From: Eikenella halliae
Lineage (GTDB): Bacteria > Pseudomonadota > Gammaproteobacteria > Burkholderiales > Neisseriaceae
Assembly (NCBI RefSeq): GCF_001648475.1
Contig: NZ_LXSQ01000004.1
Span: 1 to 64,000 of the forward strand
Direction: 5' to 3'
Length of the DNA stretch: 64,000 bases
Shown here: positions 44,601-51,722 of the stretch, piece after piece
Position numbering within the stretch: the stretch's first letter is position 1
Layout of the letters: each line of letters starts with the position of its first letter
The notes under the pieces: model-generated
The model's input: the letters and a program-made list of their open reading frames with translations, nothing else
The model's database searches: none
Told to the model about the DNA's origin: nothing
Made by a program: the position numbers and the translations under genes

Positions 44601-44942
44601 ATGCGAACCCTGTTCCTTCTCTGCGCCGCCCTCTTCAGCGCTGCCGCAGCAGCCGAAACCAGCGCCCAAATCAACCTGCAAATCAATCCCTACGCCGATT
44701 ACTACTACGGCGGCTACGATAACTACCCCGGCTACCACCCCAGCCGCAGCTACTATTTCTACAACGGCTCCAACCAATACGGCGGCGGCGAAATTCAAAC
44801 CACCGAGCAATACAGCCGGGGCGGCATCGGCTACACCGAACATCGCAACTGCCACACCAGCGCCGGCTCCACCATCTGCACCGGCAACTGGCGGCCAGTC
44901 GTGCCAATTCGCGGCAATATCTCAATTGAACACCGACGCTGA
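44601..44942 (+). CDS. Small exported tyrosine/glycine-rich protein
   Basis: 113 aa from ATG 44601, with GGGAGA upstream. Signal peptide MRTLFLLCAALFSAAAAAE. The mature chain is rich in Tyr, Gly, Asn and Ser (PYADYYYGGYDNYPGYHPSRSYYFYNG) and has two cysteines near the end (RNCHTSAGSTICTG). Unknown function; probably periplasmic or surface-exposed. Confidence 0.6.
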   Translation: MRTLFLLCAALFSAAAAAETSAQINLQINPYADYYYGGYDNYPGYHPSRSYYFYNGSNQYGGGEIQTTEQYSRGGIGYTEHRNCHTSAGSTICTGNWRPVVPIRGNISIEHRR

Positions 44943-44997
44943 ATTAGAGCTCAAGTCACCGTCTTTACAGGTATCACTTTCCAATATAAACAACGAT

Positions 44998-45834
44998 ATG
45001 TTGAATAGTAAGATTATTGGTGCTGCGGGTTTGGCAATGTGTTTGTTGCACATTGCCAGCTTTCTCTATTTTCTACTCTTCTCCCAATTATTTAGCACCA
45101 ATCTGCTTCTCATCGAACTGTACTCCTTGTTTGTGCTTGATGTGTTCATTATTTTTAGCTTGATCAAGATCATCTTTGGTAGAAGCAAGGATAGCCTGAG
45201 CAATTTTTCCGTCAGATCCAGATTGTTGTTTTCCTTGTTAATACTCTCAACAGCAATTTATGCTGCATACACTTTTTTCCAGCAAACCGAAAGCATCATG
45301 CCCATCCGTTTCAGCACGGATAAGGTACAAACCCTATCCGGCAAACCAGTTTGGCCAGATAACGTTGCATTTTCCTATAACGAACAAGGGATAGCCTCAC
45401 CTGAACCTCGTAGGAGGAGAGCTCCTGGCTCAGCCAAAACAGCAGCACCTGGTGCCTCGCCTAGAAGCGATCTCGACATTATTCAAGACAACGGCTTTCG
45501 CATCACCATGAGTTGCGGTAGCATTTTCGGTGCAAAGCATTGCACACAGAATTTAAACAACGCCTTCAGTGGAAATTGGAGCGATTTTTACCACCAACCT
45601 TTCCGATTGAAATTCCAACCCGTTTTTTACCATGGAAAATTTGTTAATCTCGTTGCCGAAATTCAATCGTCGGAAGGGAAAACCATCAACAGCAATTATT
45701 TTCAGAGTCTCTACGAGCAAGCCATCCGACGCACTCGTTATGACTATCTATTTCTTTGTACTCTTTTCTTCACTACTTTCCTGATGAGTGCTTGCAGCAA
45801 AAATTTATGGAATACATTGGGCAGGCCAAAGTAA
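44998..45834 (+). CDS. Unknown membrane protein
   Basis: 278 aa from ATG 44998; a TTG at 44926 would overlap the preceding gene by 17 bases. Three N-terminal membrane segments (IIGAAGLAMCLLHIASFLYFLLF, a second near LYSLFVLDVFIIFSLI, a third LLFSLLILSTAIYAAYTFF) are followed by a soluble domain with two cysteines (MSCGSIFGAKHC), a short RRRRAPG basic patch, and a fourth hydrophobic segment near the C-terminus. Low GC, and no family recognised. Confidence 0.6.
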   Translation: MLNSKIIGAAGLAMCLLHIASFLYFLLFSQLFSTNLLLIELYSLFVLDVFIIFSLIKIIFGRSKDSLSNFSVRSRLLFSLLILSTAIYAAYTFFQQTESIMPIRFSTDKVQTLSGKPVWPDNVAFSYNEQGIASPEPRRRRAPGSAKTAAPGASPRSDLDIIQDNGFRITMSCGSIFGAKHCTQNLNNAFSGNWSDFYHQPFRLKFQPVFYHGKFVNLVAEIQSSEGKTINSNYFQSLYEQAIRRTRYDYLFLCTLFFTTFLMSACSKNLWNTLGRPK

Positions 45835-45857
45835 ATCAGTCAATAATCTCCCACCAT

Positions 45858-45903
45858 AAAAAGGCTACCTGAAAACCATCCTTCGATTTTTCAGGTAGCC
45901 TCT
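45858..45903. terminator. Inverted uptake-sequence pair
   Basis: AAAAGGCTACCTGAAAA and TTTTTCAGGTAGCCT with a 14-base loop, between convergent genes. Confidence 0.6.
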
Positions 45904-45929
45904 CTATTTCCACACAACCCGCAGCCAAG

Positions 45930-46487
45930 CTATCGGTAAAACCGCTGCCCCATCCCGTTATCGCAATATTGCAGGCTCACCATGCCGCCGCTGCCGTCCA
46001 GGCACAGGCCGTTGGCGGCGCTGCGGATGTGGCTGCCCTCGGCAATCCAATGCTGGCTGCGGTTGTTTTGGCAGGCGGTGGCGATGACGGGACTGCCGGC
46101 GCCGCCGGTGGCTTCGGCGCACAGGCCGTTGATGTTGAGGCGCGGGCCGTCGAACATGAATTGCTGGTTATTGCGTCCGTGGCAGGGCTGGCTGACTAGG
46201 TAGGCGGGCATGCCGCTGCGTTCGAGGCTGAGGCAGGAGTTGTCGGCGGCCTGGCGCAGCAGGGTGCGGCGGCCGTTGTTGAGCACGGGGCTGTAGTAGC
46301 CGTCGAGCGGGGAGCTTTCGCTCATGATGACGGTGGTGCCCGGGGCGGCATCCACGCGCACGGTTTTGTGCACGGTGTGTATGGTTTCCACGGGCAAATC
46401 GAGCGAGAAGAACCGCCCGTTTGGGCCGTCGAGATACGTGCAGGCGGGGAGGGCGAGCAGGGCAATCAGGAATGGCGGGATTTTCAT
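45930..46487 (-). CDS. Lipoprotein with ricin-type (QxW) lectin domain
   Basis: 185 aa. Signal peptide with lipobox LPAC. The C-terminal half (about 75-185) is a beta-trefoil lectin-like domain: repeated cysteine pairs (DNSCLSLE, SQPCHGRNNQQFMF, NGLCAEAT, TACQNNRSQHWIAEG, NGLCLDG, LQYCDNGMGQRFY) with QxF/QxW motifs. Such domains bind sugars. A surface role in binding glycans is inferred. Confidence 0.8.
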   Translation of the reverse strand: MKIPPFLIALLALPACTYLDGPNGRFFSLDLPVETIHTVHKTVRVDAAPGTTVIMSESSPLDGYYSPVLNNGRRTLLRQAADNSCLSLERSGMPAYLVSQPCHGRNNQQFMFDGPRLNINGLCAEATGGAGSPVIATACQNNRSQHWIAEGSHIRSAANGLCLDGSGGMVSLQYCDNGMGQRFYR

Positions 46488-46511
46488 GGCGGCTCTTTCG
46501 GCGGGCGGAGT

Positions 46512-46548
46512 AGGCTACCTGAAAGCTGCGGGCGGTTTCAGGTAGCCT
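46512..46548. terminator. Inverted uptake-sequence pair
   Basis: AGGCTACCTGAAA and TTTCAGGTAGCCT with an 11-base loop, 10 bp after the next minus-strand lipoprotein gene. Confidence 0.5.
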
Positions 46549-46557
46549 GCATGCGGT

Positions 46558-47013
46558 TTACGGCTGCACTTCCACGTTGGCGAGTGCGTCGATATCCAAC
46601 ACGATTTCGTCTTGGCTGTCGCATTTCAAGGGGTGTTGGTCGCTGTTGACCACTGCGCCGTTCTTAATGAAGAAGGCGTGCGTCTGCCAGCCGCTGTAGC
46701 CGCCGTAGCTGTTTTTAGCATTGACGCGGGCGCACACCATATAGGAGGGGTAGTAGCTGATCTGCCCGGCGGCAACGTATTGGTTTTTATGCACTTGCAG
46801 ATATTTGCGCGGCTGAGAGAAGCCGCCGTACATCACGGAATGGGGATCGATCAGGGTTTGGGCGAGGTGGCGTTTGATGAGTTGCTCGTAGTTGCGCGGG
46901 TAGCTGCCGTAGTCCATGCGGCGGATCTGATCCATGGTGAGCACGGCGGGTTTGGGCAGGCAGGCGGCGAGCAGGAGGCTGCCTAGGAGGGCGGCGGGGA
47001 GGCGTTTGTTCAT
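46558..47013 (-). CDS. Conserved lipoprotein, unknown function
   Basis: 151 aa from ATG 47013, giving lipobox LLAAC. The mature part has YGSYPRNYEQLIKRHLAQTLIDPHSVMYGGFSQPRKY and YMVCARVNAKNSYGGYSGWQTHAFFIKNGAVV. I recognise the pattern of small neisserial and proteobacterial outer-membrane lipoproteins of unknown role but no named family. It follows the acetyltransferase gene by 26 bp, so they may be co-transcribed. Confidence 0.7.
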   Translation of the reverse strand: MNKRLPAALLGSLLLAACLPKPAVLTMDQIRRMDYGSYPRNYEQLIKRHLAQTLIDPHSVMYGGFSQPRKYLQVHKNQYVAAGQISYYPSYMVCARVNAKNSYGGYSGWQTHAFFIKNGAVVNSDQHPLKCDSQDEIVLDIDALANVEVQP

Positions 47014-47039
47014 TTTGCGTTTGAGCTTGGTTGGAATAA

Positions 47040-47534
47040 TCAGCGGCAGTCGGTGAGCAGCTTGCGCATCAGCCGGCATTCGATGCCGATTTCTTGGTTG
47101 AGCGGCAGCATGGCTTCGCCAAGGGGGCGGTAGCCGTTGAGCAGGTAGAACGGTTCGGAATTGAGCGAGGCGTAGAGTTTGAGCATGCCCAGCCCGTGTT
47201 GGTAGGCCAGCTCTTCGGCGCGGCCGAGCAGGGCGGTGCCGAGGCCTTGGCGCTGCACGAAGGGATGCACATACAGGGCATCGAGCTGGGATTCTTGCAG
47301 ATTAAGCTGGAAGAAGCCTTGGATGTGGTGCTTGAATTCGATCACCCACAGGAGCTTGCGTTCGTCTTCGAGGGTGTCGAGGTAGCTGTCGGGGCTGAGC
47401 AGGGCAAGCCAGGCTTGCAGCACGGCTTCGCTGTAGTTGCGGGCGCAGGTGTAGCGCACGGCGTATTGGTGGGCGTTGTAGATGTGTTCGCAATCTTGGA
47501 TGCGTGCCGGACGCAGGTGGGTAATCAGGCTCAT
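47040..47534 (-). CDS. GNAT-family N-acetyltransferase
   Basis: 164 aa. Acetyl-CoA site VQRQGLGTALLGRAEELAYQHG is the R/QxxGxG/A motif. N-terminal RPARIQDCEHIYNAH is typical of GNAT. The substrate cannot be read from sequence. Co-directional with the lipoprotein downstream. A facing uptake-sequence pair with a long loop (47625-47686) lies upstream, in the divergent promoter region. Confidence 0.88.
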   Translation of the reverse strand: MSLITHLRPARIQDCEHIYNAHQYAVRYTCARNYSEAVLQAWLALLSPDSYLDTLEDERKLLWVIEFKHHIQGFFQLNLQESQLDALYVHPFVQRQGLGTALLGRAEELAYQHGLGMLKLYASLNSEPFYLLNGYRPLGEAMLPLNQEIGIECRLMRKLLTDCR

Positions 47535-47701
47535 AACGGGCGGTTGGGTGCGGTGAAACTGGCGGAATTATATAGCTTGTCCAATAGAATAACCAATCGG
47601 CCCGGGCAATCGGGATATAATTGGGGCTACCTGAAAACAGAGCTGCAATGCCGTTAAAACGGGCGTTGGCTGTTTTCAGGTAGCCTGATCGGAGAAATAC
47701 C

Positions 47702-48139
47702 ATGCGCAAACTGTTCCCTCATCTGATGGCACCCGCCGCAATAGCGGTGATCGTGGGCTCCGGCGGCGGGTTTGCCAAGCTCGACGGCTGGTTGTTTTGG
47801 CTGGCCTTTTCGCTGCCTTGCGGTTTGGTGTGGTATTTCGAATCCCGCCAATCCCACCCGGCCAGCGCCACAGAAATCGTGCTAGCCACGGCTTGGAAAT
47901 GGCTGCGCCGCCTGCTGGCTTTCTCCTGCACGCTGCTGTTGTTGGCCGCTGCGGCGGCGTCTGCGCTGGGCTTTGTCGGCGGGAACGTGTGGCAGCGGGT
48001 GGGTTTTACCTTGTTCTCGTTGCTGATGGCGTTTCGCCTGGCGCATTCCGGCTGGTATGGCGATTCGGGATTGCGCAGTATGCGGCTCGACCGCGAACAC
48101 TACCGCGAACAGAAAAAGCGTTATCATTGGCGCAGATAG
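47702..48139 (+). CDS. Hypothetical inner membrane protein
   Basis: 145 aa with three to four hydrophobic segments (LMAPAAIAVIVGSGGGFAKL, WLFWLAFSLPCGLVWYF, LLAFSCTLLLLAAAAASALGFVGG, VGFTLFSLLMAFRLA) and a basic C-terminal tail (REHYREQKKRYHWRR). No family recognised. Probably transcribed with the next small membrane gene. Confidence 0.6.
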   Translation: MRKLFPHLMAPAAIAVIVGSGGGFAKLDGWLFWLAFSLPCGLVWYFESRQSHPASATEIVLATAWKWLRRLLAFSCTLLLLAAAAASALGFVGGNVWQRVGFTLFSLLMAFRLAHSGWYGDSGLRSMRLDREHYREQKKRYHWRR

Positions 48140-48200
48140 GCGGCCGGGCGGCCTGTTCTTTTTCAGGTAGCCTTTAAGCCCCCCATCAAAAGGAATCTTT

Positions 48201-48473
48201 ATGCCCTCTCATCTGAAAAGCTGGCTGGCCGTGTGCCTGCTGCCGCTGTTGCTGGCCTTGTGGTTTGCGCTGAATCCGGCGCACGATGCCACGGGCTATT
48301 TGCTGCACGGGGTGGTGATGTGCTGCGCCTGTGTGTTTTTGCTGAAATATGTGCTGTTTGCATTGGTGTCGGCGCATTTGCGCCAGGATGCGGCAGCCAA
48401 GCGGCGCGCTTTGCTGCAATTGTTGCCGTTGGCCGTGTTCGGCGGCTATGTGGCCTATTATTTTATCCGCTGA
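48201..48473 (+). CDS. Hypothetical small membrane protein
   Basis: 90 aa with three hydrophobic helices (WLAVCLLPLLLALWFAL, GVVMCCACVFLLKYVLFALV, LLPLAVFGGYVAYYFI). SD AAAGGA before ATG 48201. It lies 31 bp ahead of the transporter gene and may be translated with it. Function unknown. Confidence 0.6.
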   Translation: MPSHLKSWLAVCLLPLLLALWFALNPAHDATGYLLHGVVMCCACVFLLKYVLFALVSAHLRQDAAAKRRALLQLLPLAVFGGYVAYYFIR

Positions 48474-48504
48474 TTTTTCTTATTTTTTTATTGCGTTAAT
48501 TCTG

Positions 48505-49728
48505 ATGAACTCTCCTGCTCCTTCCCGCCTTTCCGATAAACAAATGGCGCTGCTCATGGCCGCAATGGCGGCGGTGATGCCGTTTTCGATTGATACCTAC
48601 TTGCCCGCCGTGCCGGCGATGGCGGCCGGCTTGGGCGTGGGCGAAACCGATATTCAGCAAAGCTTGAGTATTTTTCTGGTGGGGCAGTCGGCGGGCGTGC
48701 TGCTGGGCGGGGTGTTTTCCGATTTTAAAGGGCGGCGGCCGGTGGTGCTGGCCGGGCTGGGGGTGTATCTTGTGGCCAGCTTGGGGCTGATTTTGCTGCA
48801 AACCCTGCCGCAGCTGATGCTGTTGCGTATGCTGCAGGCTTTTGGCGCGGGCATGGTGGCGGTGAGCGGCGGGGCGATTGTGCGCGACCACTACGAAGGC
48901 CGCCGCGCGGCGCAGATGTTTGCGCTGATTGGTGTGATTATGATGGCGGCGCCGATTTTGGCGCCGATGGTGGGCTGGCTGATGCAGATAATCGGCGGCT
49001 GGCGCGCGGTGTTCGGCTTCCTGCTGGGCTATGCCGCGCTGGTGTGGCTGCTGCAATGGCGTTTCCTCCCGGCCAACCGCCCCGCCGCCAAACCGGCGGG
49101 TTCGCCGCTCTCGATTATTTTCACGGGCTACCGCAGCGTGTTTGCCAAGCCGCAATCGCTCGGCTTTCTGTTTTTCCAGTCGTTCAGCTTTTCCTCCATG
49201 TTTGCGTTCCTCACCGAATCGCCTTCGGTGTATATGAAGTTCTACGGCCTGAGCAACGGCTTCTACACCCTGCTGTTCGGCCTCAATATCGTGACCATGG
49301 TTTTCTTCAACCGCATCACCGCCTGGCGGCTGAAAAGCGGCAGCGAACCGGCCAATATCCTGCTCATCGGCATCGCCGTGCAGTTTTGCGCCAACTTCCT
49401 GCTGATGCTGCTCTCCCAAGCCGCCGCTATGCCGCCTTTGTGGCTGTTTGCGCCTTTGGTGATGGTGTCGGTGGGCACGCAGGGGCTGGTGGTGGCCAAC
49501 ACCCAGGCCTGCTTCATGGGCTATTTCAAAGCTGAAGGCGGCAGCGCCAACGGCGTGCTGATTTCCAGCCAAGTGCTGATCGCCGCCGCCGTGGGCTTCC
49601 TCACCACCCAGCTGCACGACGGCAGCGCGCGCATCATGCCCGCCATGATGCTGGCCTCCACCCTGTGCGGCAGCGCGCTGCTGTTTGCCCTGTCGCGGCA
49701 TGTGTGGCTGAACCCAGCCCGGCAGTAA
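48505..49728 (+). CDS. Bcr/CflA-family multidrug efflux transporter
   Basis: 407 aa, 12-helix major facilitator. N-terminal MAALAAVMPFSIDTYLPAVPAMA-like region is typical of Bcr/CflA, motif A-like GGVFSDFKGRRPVVLAGLGVYL, and motif C-like GGAIVRDHYEGRRAAQMFALIGVIMMAAPILAPMVG. Bcr and CflA export bicyclomycin, sulfonamides and similar drugs. ATG 48505 is chosen; the frame upstream lies in the previous gene. Confidence 0.92.
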   Translation: MNSPAPSRLSDKQMALLMAAMAAVMPFSIDTYLPAVPAMAAGLGVGETDIQQSLSIFLVGQSAGVLLGGVFSDFKGRRPVVLAGLGVYLVASLGLILLQTLPQLMLLRMLQAFGAGMVAVSGGAIVRDHYEGRRAAQMFALIGVIMMAAPILAPMVGWLMQIIGGWRAVFGFLLGYAALVWLLQWRFLPANRPAAKPAGSPLSIIFTGYRSVFAKPQSLGFLFFQSFSFSSMFAFLTESPSVYMKFYGLSNGFYTLLFGLNIVTMVFFNRITAWRLKSGSEPANILLIGIAVQFCANFLLMLLSQAAAMPPLWLFAPLVMVSVGTQGLVVANTQACFMGYFKAEGGSANGVLISSQVLIAAAVGFLTTQLHDGSARIMPAMMLASTLCGSALLFALSRHVWLNPARQ

Positions 49729-49733
49729 GCCGC

Positions 49734-49773
49734 AAGGCTACCTGAAAGCCGCCACACATTTTCAGGTAGCCTG
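49734..49773. terminator. Inverted uptake-sequence pair
   Basis: AAGGCTACCTGAAA and TTTTCAGGTAGCCT with a 12-base loop between the transporter and hscC. Confidence 0.5.
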
Positions 49774-49817
49774 TTTCCGCTTAAAATACTGCCTTTTCAC
49801 TTCACGGCTTTAACACC

Positions 49818-51527
49818 ATGACCGCACAAATCGGCATTGATTTAGGCACCACCAACAGCCTCGTCGCCCAATTTATCAACGGCGAAACCCGCCTGATTCC
49901 CAACCGGCTCGGCCACACGCTCACGCCTTCCGTGGTAAGCGTGGCAGACGACGGCACGATACTGGTGGGGCTGGCCGCGCGCGAGCGGCTGCGCACCGCC
50001 CCGCAGGCCACCGCCTCCGCCTTCAAACGCTTCATGGGCACCGACAAAATCTTCCGGCTCAACGGCAAGAAATTCCGCGCCGAAGAGCTTTCCGCACTGG
50101 TGCTGCGCCAGCTGAAAGAAGATGCCGAAGCCGATTTGGGCGAAGCAGTGCGCGACGTGGTGATTACCGTGCCCGCCTATTTCAACGCCATCCAGCGCCA
50201 GGCCACGCGCAACGCCGCACAGATGGCCGGGCTCAACGCGCTGCGCCTGCTCAACGAGCCCACCGCCGCCGGCTTGGCCTACGGCCTGCAGGAAAAGCCC
50301 GACGACACCCGCTTTTTGATTTACGACCTCGGCGGCGGCACGTTCGACGTATCCGTGCTGGATTATTTCGACGGCGTGGTGCAGGTATCCGCCAGCGCGG
50401 GCGACAACCACTTGGGCGGCGAAGATTTCGTGCAGGTGTTGCGCCAGCTTTTTCTGGCCAAATGCAAAGAATTGAGCGACGAAGAACGTGCCCGCCTCGC
50501 CGACAGCAGCGAGCTGTGGCAGGCCTTGGAAACTGCCAAACGCAGGCTCGGCGAAGAAATGCAGGCCGAAGTGCAGGTGAACGTAGGCAACCGCATGGCC
50601 GCCGCCGCGATTACCCGCCAAGAATTCCAAGAAGCCGCCAAGCCGCTGATGGCGCGGCTGCGCCAGCCGTTGGAACGCGCCCTGCGCGACGCCAAACTGC
50701 ACCCGAGCCAAATCGACAGCATCATTTTGGTGGGCGGCGCCACGCGGATGCCGGTTATCCGCAACACCATCGCCCAGCTGTTCGGCCGCATTCCCAAAGC
50801 CTCGGTCAATCCCGATGAAGCCATCGCGCGCGGCGCGGCGGTGCAGGCCGCCCTGCTGGCGCGCGACAGCAACGTGGAAGAAGTGGTGCTCACCGACGTG
50901 ATGCCCTTCTCGCTGGGCGTGGAAGTATCCGAACAGCTGCCGGACGGCAGCGTTACGCACGGCATTTTCAGCCCGATTATCGAGCGTAATATGCCCGTGC
51001 CCGTATCGCGCGTGTCCGGCTATTCCACCATGAACGACCGGCAAACCGCCATCACGCTTCGCGTGCTGCAGGGCGAATCCGTGCTCGCCAGCGAAAACCT
51101 CGAGCTCGGCCAGCTCGAAGTGCGCGTGCCGCCGCGCCGCGCTGGCGAAGTGAACATCGACGTGCGCTTCAGCTACGACGCCAACGGCCTGCTGGACGTG
51201 GACGTGAGCAACGAAGACCTCAACATCAAAGTCAACCAAACCTTCCGCCACAACAGCATCAACCTGAGCGAAGAAGAAGTACAGGCCGCGCTCGAACGCC
51301 TCGCCGCGCTCAAAGTCCACCCGCGCGAACAGCAGGAAAACATCTACCTGCTGGAAAAAGGCAAACGCCTGTATGAAGAATACCTCGGCGAACAGCGCCA
51401 AGCCATCGGCCGCGCCGTGATGCAGTTCGAGCGCACGCTGGAGAGCCAAGACGCCAACGCCATCCGCCACGCGCAAAAAGAATTCGGCGAATTCCTGCGC
51501 CACTTCGACGGCGGCTGGCTGCTCTAA
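49818..51527 (+). CDS. hscC: HscC-type Hsp70 chaperone
   Basis: 569 aa, shorter than DnaK (about 640) and close to E. coli HscC. ATPase motifs: IGIDLGTTNSLVAQ, YDLGGGTFDVSVLD and LVGGATRMPVIR. The substrate domain carries the TDVMPFSLGVE linker region and NPDEAIARGAAVQAA. It lacks the long C-terminal lid tail of DnaK and ends FLRHFDGGWLL. The J-domain gene 195 bp downstream is the expected partner, as hscC and djlB/djlC are neighbours in E. coli. Confidence 0.92.
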   Translation: MTAQIGIDLGTTNSLVAQFINGETRLIPNRLGHTLTPSVVSVADDGTILVGLAARERLRTAPQATASAFKRFMGTDKIFRLNGKKFRAEELSALVLRQLKEDAEADLGEAVRDVVITVPAYFNAIQRQATRNAAQMAGLNALRLLNEPTAAGLAYGLQEKPDDTRFLIYDLGGGTFDVSVLDYFDGVVQVSASAGDNHLGGEDFVQVLRQLFLAKCKELSDEERARLADSSELWQALETAKRRLGEEMQAEVQVNVGNRMAAAAITRQEFQEAAKPLMARLRQPLERALRDAKLHPSQIDSIILVGGATRMPVIRNTIAQLFGRIPKASVNPDEAIARGAAVQAALLARDSNVEEVVLTDVMPFSLGVEVSEQLPDGSVTHGIFSPIIERNMPVPVSRVSGYSTMNDRQTAITLRVLQGESVLASENLELGQLEVRVPPRRAGEVNIDVRFSYDANGLLDVDVSNEDLNIKVNQTFRHNSINLSEEEVQAALERLAALKVHPREQQENIYLLEKGKRLYEEYLGEQRQAIGRAVMQFERTLESQDANAIRHAQKEFGEFLRHFDGGWLL

Positions 51528-51587
51528 GGCCGCCCGGAAACCGCCAACCGGGCATTCATCCCCAAGCCCAAACGGAAAACAACAAGC

Positions 51588-51702
51588 AGGCTACCTGAAA
51601 ACTCGCTTCGCTCATTTTGACGAAACTCACTTCGTTCGTTTTGGCGAAACTCGCCCTGCTCGTTTTGGCGAAATTCACTTCGCTCATTTTCAGGTAGCCC
51701 CC
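51588..51702. repeat. 24-bp tandem repeat array capped by inverted uptake sequences
   Basis: Four 24-bp units start at 51597, 51621, 51645 and 51669, with consensus CGAAACTCRCTTCGCTCRTT plus TTGG. An uptake sequence is joined directly to each end of the array (GGCTACCTGAAAA, TTTTCAGGTAGCC). Period 24 keeps any reading frame, and the minus strand reads as an octapeptide repeat RQNERSEF. The same unit occurs inverted inside the next gene. Confidence 0.85.
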
Positions 51703-51722
51703 ACACCGCACCGGAACCCATC

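Noticed and set aside
47625..47686. Facing uptake sequences as a terminator
   Set aside because: They lie between the starts of divergent genes and have a loop of more than 30 bases.
49842..51503. A 553-codon open frame antisense to hscC
   Set aside because: Same artefact of codon bias; the plus strand encodes a full Hsp70 with all motifs.
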